In this document: positions 40,601 through 45,938 of the stretch, one piece after another | Numbering within the stretch: position 1 is the stretch's first letter | Layout of the letters: every line of letters begins with the position of its first letter | Assembly: GCA_023399295.1 (NCBI GenBank) | Contig: JAEWQF010000079.1 | Coordinates: 1-45,938 of the forward strand | Source: Bacteroidota bacterium | Lineage (GTDB): Bacteria; Bacteroidota; Bacteroidia; Bacteroidales; Dysgonomonadaceae | DNA length: 45,938 bases | Direction of reading: 5' to 3' | Notes under the pieces: model-generated | The model's database searches: none | Seen by the model: the letters and a program-made list of their open reading frames with translations, nothing else | Told to the model about the DNA's origin: nothing | Position numbers and translations under genes: made by a program

Positions 40601-43477
40601 ATGACTTCTTTTCTACAACAGGTAGCCACACTGTTTCACGGGATGAGAGGAAACGAACTCTATAAGGTCACATTCGTTTTCCCCAATCGTCGTGCCGGTG
40701 TTTTCTTCCAGAAATATCTGGTTGAAATTGCCGGCAAGCCGCTCTTCTCGCCGCGGGTGATCACCATCCGGGAACTGTTTGCCTCGCTCTCCATTTATCG
40801 GCCCGCCGATCACATCGAGATGTTGGTCATCCTATACAACCGGTATTGTGCGATCAGTGGATCGAAAGAGTTGTTCGATGACTTTCTTTATTGGGGAGAG
40901 ATGCTGCTCAACGATTTCGATGACACCGACAAGCACCTTGCTGATGCCCGCCAGCTCTATCGCAACCTGCACGATTTCCGTTCGCTCGATGATGATCTCT
41001 CGCATCTTACCGGAGAACAGATTGAAGCCATCCGTCATTTCTGGAGTCATTTCATGCCGGTGGAGGGGAATGAAACCAAGGAACGGTTTCATCAGACATG
41101 GAAAATACTGTTTGAACTTTACGTCTCCTTCAGATCTTCCCTGCACGAAAAAGGAATTGCCTATGAGGGGATGATGTTTCGTGAAGTGGCAGAAAGGGCA
41201 AAAGCAGGTGAGATGACGCTGCCCGATGGCGAGGAATATATCTTTGTGGGATTGAATGCCTTGATACCGGCCGAGATCCTCCTCATGGATTACCTGCGCA
41301 ACCGTGACCTTGCCGATTTCTATTGGGATTATGATTCACCGCTGTTGCGTGATGTGGCGAACCTCGCCTCCTCCCGTGGTAGAGAGAATCTGTCACGATT
41401 CCCTTCCCGTCACACCCTGCCACTCACCCATCATGAAAGAGAAAAGCCGCAGGTTGAACTGATCGGTATCTCCTCCGGAGTGGGACAGACAAAACATGCG
41501 ACCCGGATACTCACCCAGCTCGTATCTTCGGGAGCGATACCGGATCCTGATGAGGCGATTCAGACGGCCATCGTGCTCCCGGATGAGAACCTGTTGCTCC
41601 CATTGCTCTATTCTATTCCCCCGGAGTTCAGCAAGATCAATGTGACAATGGGTTACAGTCTAACGCATGCTTCCGTGGCCAGCCTGGTGGAGCAGGTCGC
41701 CATCATGCAGCAGAACCTGCGCAGCCGCAATGGCGAGACAGCCTTTTTTCATCGTTATGTGAAGGCGGTGCTGAGACATCCGCTCATCTCGTCAGCTGCT
41801 CCCGTAGAGACAGAACAGCTGCAAAGTCACATCCTCACCTACAACCGCATCGTGGTACCCCGATCCGAGATCCCTCCCCATCCACTGTTGCAGCTGATCT
41901 TCACACCTGTTACCCAGTGGGAGGAGATACCTCCTTACCTGCAGGCGATCTTTTCCCATCTCTACCAGCACCTTACCATTGCAAAGCATGATGAGGAACA
42001 GACTGATGGGAGCAGTCGTGCTGTCGATCTGGAGCGGGAGTTCATCGTGCAATACCACAAGATCATCACCCGCTTGCAGGATCGCCTGCAGGCGGTAGAA
42101 CAGATGAGCGTGGAGACTTGCTTTCGTCTGCTCAGGAACCTTGCGCGCAGCATCAGTGTCGCCTTCAGCGGGGAGCCGCTTTCCGGGTTGCAGGTGATGG
42201 GTCTACTGGAGACACGCGCCCTCGACTTTGAGAACTTGATCATCCTCTCGGTAAACGAAGGGGTGCTCCCGCAAAAGAACAACAACAGCTCATTCATCCC
42301 CTACACGCTGCGCAAAGGGTTTGGTCTGCCCACCTATGAGCAGCAGGACAGCACATACGCTTATCACTTTTACAGGATGATCAGCCGTGCCCGACGAATC
42401 TTTCTACTTTACGATACCCGCGCAGGGGAGGAGCAACTGAGTGGTGAGGTGAGTCGTTACTTTTATCAGATGAAATACCTGTATGGTGATCTCTTTCAAA
42501 TCACCGAGCGGGTAGCCACTTACGATGTGGCTGCACCCCGGGTGACTCCCGTGACGGTTGATAAAAGTGCCGGGGTGATGCGCAAGCTGGACGCCTTTCG
42601 TGCGGGCAACAACCGGTCATTGTCGGCATCGCTGATCAACACCTACATCAATTGCCCGCTTAAGTTCTATTTCACCGCCGTGGAAGAGCTGGTGGAAGAG
42701 GATCAGATTGAAGAGCGTGTGGAGGCAGACGTGTTCGGTTCCATCTTTCACCGGTTGATGGAGACCCTCTACAACCGCTACAAGGGTGTGGCCATCACAC
42801 CCGATGTGCTCTCCTCCCTAGCTGGGGATGAAGCGCTCCTCAACAGGATACTGGAAGAAGCTTTTGCGCGCCACTACTTTCGTGACGAGAGTCATGCCCG
42901 TCCACTGGAAGGACAGCATTACCTTATCGGTGAGATCCTGAAGAGTTACGTGAGGCAGACACTCGAGATCGACAAACAGTTCACTCCCTTCACCTATCTC
43001 AGTTCGGAATATCGGTTTAAACACATCTATCCGGTCAATGCGCAACTAAAGCTCAACTTCAAGGGAAGCATCGACCGTGTCGACAGGGTGGGTGATGCCG
43101 TCAGGATCATCGATTACAAGACCGGCAAGGGAGAAACGGGCTTCAAGGAGATGGGTTCACTTTTTGACGCATCGAAAGCCAATCGTCCCTACCAGATCCT
43201 GCAGGTATTGCTCTACGGTCTTTTTTATCTCCTGGAGAACCCGGGTGACAAGATCTCCCCTGCACTCTACTACCTCCGTTCGGTCTACGACCGCTTTGAA
43301 CCACAGATTCACCACGACAGCCATCCGGTTGGCGACCTTTCCATCCTGTTGCCTGAGTTCCGGCAGCACTTCGATGCCCTGCTGGAAGAAATCTACAACC
43401 CTGCTATCCCCTTCATACAAACGGAAAACAGTCGTACATGCGCGTGGTGTTCCTTCCGTGAACTCTGCAATCGATGA
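40601..43477 (+). CDS. AddB-like PD-(D/E)XK nuclease with iron-sulfur site
   Basis: DNA repair nuclease resembling the AddB subunit of AddAB (RecBCD-like) helicase-nucleases. The N-terminal helicase-like part has no Walker A motif (it opens with VTFVFPNRRAGVFFQKYL). Later helicase-like motifs are visible: TRALDFENLIILSVNEGVLP and FYRMISRARRIFLLYDTR. The C-terminal nuclease shows FGSIFHRLMETLY, GSIDRVDR and DYKTG (Asp838, Lys840). Cys685, Cys947, Cys950 and Cys956 match the four-Cys cluster of AddB. ATG 40601 is preferred to a TTG nine bases earlier. An AddA helicase is not adjacent in the window. Confidence 0.87.
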   Translation: MTSFLQQVATLFHGMRGNELYKVTFVFPNRRAGVFFQKYLVEIAGKPLFSPRVITIRELFASLSIYRPADHIEMLVILYNRYCAISGSKELFDDFLYWGEMLLNDFDDTDKHLADARQLYRNLHDFRSLDDDLSHLTGEQIEAIRHFWSHFMPVEGNETKERFHQTWKILFELYVSFRSSLHEKGIAYEGMMFREVAERAKAGEMTLPDGEEYIFVGLNALIPAEILLMDYLRNRDLADFYWDYDSPLLRDVANLASSRGRENLSRFPSRHTLPLTHHEREKPQVELIGISSGVGQTKHATRILTQLVSSGAIPDPDEAIQTAIVLPDENLLLPLLYSIPPEFSKINVTMGYSLTHASVASLVEQVAIMQQNLRSRNGETAFFHRYVKAVLRHPLISSAAPVETEQLQSHILTYNRIVVPRSEIPPHPLLQLIFTPVTQWEEIPPYLQAIFSHLYQHLTIAKHDEEQTDGSSRAVDLEREFIVQYHKIITRLQDRLQAVEQMSVETCFRLLRNLARSISVAFSGEPLSGLQVMGLLETRALDFENLIILSVNEGVLPQKNNNSSFIPYTLRKGFGLPTYEQQDSTYAYHFYRMISRARRIFLLYDTRAGEEQLSGEVSRYFYQMKYLYGDLFQITERVATYDVAAPRVTPVTVDKSAGVMRKLDAFRAGNNRSLSASLINTYINCPLKFYFTAVEELVEEDQIEERVEADVFGSIFHRLMETLYNRYKGVAITPDVLSSLAGDEALLNRILEEAFARHYFRDESHARPLEGQHYLIGEILKSYVRQTLEIDKQFTPFTYLSSEYRFKHIYPVNAQLKLNFKGSIDRVDRVGDAVRIIDYKTGKGETGFKEMGSLFDASKANRPYQILQVLLYGLFYLLENPGDKISPALYYLRSVYDRFEPQIHHDSHPVGDLSILLPEFRQHFDALLEEIYNPAIPFIQTENSRTCAWCSFRELCNR

Positions 43478-43505
43478 GAAACCTTGAAGATCGGTTGTCT
43501 CTCAT

Positions 43506-44498
43506 TCATTGCTGCTCCTGCCGGAAGTCAGTTGGGTAAGTGTTGTGAAAGAGAATGGTGCCATCCAGCAGATGCAGCCAGGTATCAAATTCCCTTTTGC
43601 CTTTATTGAGTACCAATACCCTCGCGCCGTTTAATGCAGGTGTGTAGGTCGTCTTCCAGCCACTAAATGAGCCATAGGCCAGGGCGATCTCGTGGTAGTC
43701 AACAATGTAGTTGTTCAAATGGTCGTGACCGGTAAAAGTACCCATCACATCACCCATCTCACGCATGGCAAGGAACATGCCCGAGTTGAGCTCCGGCGCG
43801 CATTCATCTTCTTTTCGCTCGCCATGGCGAACCCACCGGTCGCCATTGAACGCTGTTCGGTATTCCGGTAGCGGAATATGGAAAAAAGCCAGTGCCGGCA
43901 ACGGTGAAAAGTTATTCTGAATGGTATGTCGCAGACTCTCCTGGCGATACCAGTCGATCTGGCCGTCAGTGATCCATCCGTATCCCCCCACACCCTCGAT
44001 GGTAGCGTAGGCTCCCGAATCAAAGCAGTAGATCAGAGCTGCCTCTTTGAGTGAATGGGTCGCTTCATATACCGGGATAGCATTGTTCAGCACACGATCC
44101 CCAATCGTTACAGACATGCTATTCACATTCAGAGGGTAACCAGATACAATCTGTGCAATCTCACTGCGCGTGACACCTTGTTCATGGTCATGGTTTCCCA
44201 GTGTAACCGCGAATGGGATGTTTCTCTCTGTCAAGGGTGCAGTCACAGCATCCCATCCCGCTTGCACAGGACCGGTAACAACGTCTCCTGTGAATATTGC
44301 CAGATCCGGTTTTTCTGCCTCCAGCACCCGGTGTAGGAGCAACAGTGTGGTATCTGACAGTGGGTTTCCATGGATGTAATGCATGTCGGTGAACTGTACA
44401 ATCTTGAAGGTGCCCTCTGCATTGAAGGCAAGCTTTTGCGCGTTCAGCTGCGTCACCATTGCGCAGGCGATCAGAAAAGAAACTTGTTTCTTGAACAT
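43506..44498 (-). CDS. Secreted calcineurin-like metallophosphoesterase
   Basis: Exported phosphoesterase of 330 residues. A signal peptide (MFKKQVSFLIACAMVTQLNA) is followed by the metallophosphatase blocks FTDMHYIHG (Asp and His metal ligands), FTGDVVTG, TLGNHDHEQG, then AFFHIPLPEY and TGHDHLNNY with the last His ligands. The layout resembles the Dcr2/purple-acid-phosphatase-like subgroup, and a phosphomonoester or phosphodiester outside the cytoplasm is the expected substrate. It starts 34 bp after the YfhO-type gene and converges on the AddB-like gene with a 28-bp gap. Confidence 0.92.
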   Translation of the reverse strand: MFKKQVSFLIACAMVTQLNAQKLAFNAEGTFKIVQFTDMHYIHGNPLSDTTLLLLHRVLEAEKPDLAIFTGDVVTGPVQAGWDAVTAPLTERNIPFAVTLGNHDHEQGVTRSEIAQIVSGYPLNVNSMSVTIGDRVLNNAIPVYEATHSLKEAALIYCFDSGAYATIEGVGGYGWITDGQIDWYRQESLRHTIQNNFSPLPALAFFHIPLPEYRTAFNGDRWVRHGERKEDECAPELNSGMFLAMREMGDVMGTFTGHDHLNNYIVDYHEIALAYGSFSGWKTTYTPALNGARVLVLNKGKREFDTWLHLLDGTILFHNTYPTDFRQEQQ

Positions 44499-44532
44499 GA
44501 TGGACTTTGTTTAAGATGGACAGTTTGTGAAT

Positions 44533-45938
44533 CTATTGTTTCCCCATTGACTGTTTTCTGCGTCTGTTCAGCGAGCGATAGATCAGCAGGATGCCAGTGA
44601 ACAGCATAAGGATGAGTGCCGCATAGGCGATGCTGTCGGTGGTGCTGATGCTCTTGGGGTTGAACCGGAAGGTGACGGTGTGCTTCCCTTCCGGAATCAC
44701 CATGCCGCGAAGTGCGTAGTTGACCCGCAACATCTCTGCCGGCTCACCGTCGAGCGTGATCCGCCACCCCTTTGGGTAATAGATCTCGGAGAATACGGCC
44801 AGCTCATCCTTCTTTGTATCTGTCTCGTACACGAGGTAGTCGGAATCATAATCCAGGAGCCGGATGGTTGAAGCACTGTCGGCCGGGGTGACAAGCAGGC
44901 TCCCCAGCAACGGCTCGAAATCTTTGTCGGCTACCGCTTCGTGCTGCAAATCGAGCATGCCGACGGTCTCGATCTCCTCGTCGGCACCCACTACAAAACG
45001 GATGTTGTCTACAAACCAGGCATTGCCCATGGCATGGGGGTTCAGTACCGGCAGTGTGCCACCACCTTGTGCCGGCATGATCACCCAGCGTGTGTTCAAC
45101 ATGTTCAATACCTTGAACGGAGCACCACTCACCGAATCCAGGAGACCTCTGTGATCGATGATGGCCTGTTGCAACGCTCCCATCTCACCGGTGAGGTGAC
45201 GGTCAATCAAGTCCTGGTAACGGCGCAGTTTGGCAGCGTGATACCCGCCAATCACCTTGTGGTGGTAGGGGGTGACCCCATCGTTGAAGGTGCTGGTAGC
45301 CATGTTCAATACACGGTAATAGGGGGTGCTGTCCTGTAGGATCACCTCGTCTGTCGGTGTCAGCGTGAACTGTTGTTGAGTCTGTTGTGGTGCCACAAAA
45401 TCCTCGTCACTCAGATAGCGCTTGTTGACCCCCCACATGTCGATCAACGAGAGCAGCAGGATGGCAGCAACCATCCATTCCCCCCTGATCTTCTTCTCCA
45501 TAAAGAGCCAGAGGGTTGCTGATCCGATTGCCACGATGAAGAAGCTGCGCCAGGCATCTGCGGTGAAGAGTCCTACCCGCATGTCGGTGAGGTTGGCCAG
45601 GATGGGTTGTATGTGCTCGGGCGGGAGCGACTGCAATGCCTGCATCTCGGAGGCGGAGACAAAGGAGGAGAAGAAAAGCTTCGGCAACAGTGCGAACAGC
45701 AGGGCGATACCACCGGTGAGGCCCAGGCTGAGATAGAGCGCTTTGATGTTGTTCCTTAACAGCTCCGGTTTTTGCGCGATCTCCTTGATGGTCAGTGCCG
45801 CCAGCAGCGGGATGCAGAATTCGGCGATCACCAGGATGGAGGAGACAGCACGGAACTTGTTGTACATCGGTACATAATCGATGAAGAAGTCGGTCAGCCC
45901 CATCATGTTCTTCCCCCAGGAGAGCAGGATGGAGAAGA
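44533..45938 (-). CDS. YfhO-type membrane protein, 3' part (cut by window edge)
   Basis: C-terminal portion of a large polytopic protein of the YfhO family. The reading frame continues without a stop to the right edge (upstream residues FSILLSWGKN), so the Met at 45906 is internal and the true start lies outside. Visible parts are DFFIDYVPMYNKFRAVSS, five hydrophobic helices (three or four near the visible N-terminus and one near the C-terminus, SIAYAALILMLFTGILLIYRS), and between them a periplasmic domain of about 260 residues. YfhO relatives are linked to glycosylation of teichoic acids in Firmicutes; in Bacteroidetes the substrate is unknown. Confidence 0.88.
   Translation of the reverse strand, partial: FSILLSWGKNMMGLTDFFIDYVPMYNKFRAVSSILVIAEFCIPLLAALTIKEIAQKPELLRNNIKALYLSLGLTGGIALLFALLPKLFFSSFVSASEMQALQSLPPEHIQPILANLTDMRVGLFTADAWRSFFIVAIGSATLWLFMEKKIRGEWMVAAILLLSLIDMWGVNKRYLSDEDFVAPQQTQQQFTLTPTDEVILQDSTPYYRVLNMATSTFNDGVTPYHHKVIGGYHAAKLRRYQDLIDRHLTGEMGALQQAIIDHRGLLDSVSGAPFKVLNMLNTRWVIMPAQGGGTLPVLNPHAMGNAWFVDNIRFVVGADEEIETVGMLDLQHEAVADKDFEPLLGSLLVTPADSASTIRLLDYDSDYLVYETDTKKDELAVFSEIYYPKGWRITLDGEPAEMLRVNYALRGMVIPEGKHTVTFRFNPKSISTTDSIAYAALILMLFTGILLIYRSLNRRRKQSMGKQ

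Overview
The window is a chromosomal stretch of a Bacteroidota (Bacteroidales) genome. The evidence is a short 286-residue RpoD without region 1.1, a SusC/SusD pair run by an ECF sigma/FecR couple, DUF3078 and LemA/TPM proteins, a PGDH with Lys at the catalytic His position, and Bacteroidetes -7 boxes (TAnnTTTG) in front of most operon leaders. Protein resemblance suggests Dysgonomonadaceae/Porphyromonadaceae (Proteiniphilum or Petrimonas-like), but this is an impression and not a phylogeny. The content is mostly housekeeping. I see no transposase, phage, CRISPR array, tRNA or rRNA.

Left part (1-9984): rpoD and an HtrA/Deg protease each stand alone on the minus strand. They are followed by a minus-strand run lemA > small TPM protein > TPM membrane protein > miaA > lysA > GT2 glycosyltransferase. 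A DUF3078 outer-membrane-type protein is on the plus strand. Middle-left (9985-17340): a minus-strand operon recR > membrane protein > GNAT acetyltransferase > Sua5/YrdC > ClC transporter with CBS domains > fmt, divergent from a plus-strand serA-serC operon that ends in a strong terminator.

Middle (17341-31328): a BlaI-type repressor sits behind a promoter with a perfect palindrome and precedes an M56 (BlaR1-like) peptidase. In that peptidase the penicillin sensor is replaced by two TonB C-terminal domains, the second split by a SusC-like carboxypeptidase-regulatory domain. A separate TPR gene follows a terminator. Then come, on the minus strand, PBP1A, an outer-membrane beta-barrel protein coupled to a large TPR protein, a NUDIX hydrolase, Mrp and TrmB. 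The spacers on both sides of mrp are built from 8-bp and 7-bp tandem repeat arrays.

Right part (31329-45938): a plus-strand glutamate dehydrogenase gene converges on a four-gene minus-strand system, ECF sigma > FecR anti-sigma > SusC (with N-terminal STN signalling domain) > SusD. This is a complete trans-envelope signalling and uptake module without any hydrolase in view. An AddB-like iron-sulfur nuclease (plus strand), a secreted metallophosphoesterase and the C-terminal part of a YfhO-type membrane protein (cut by the window edge) complete the window. The least ordinary items are the chimeric M56/TonB protein with its palindromic promoter and the repeat-built spacers around mrp. I do not see a clearly new multi-gene system.
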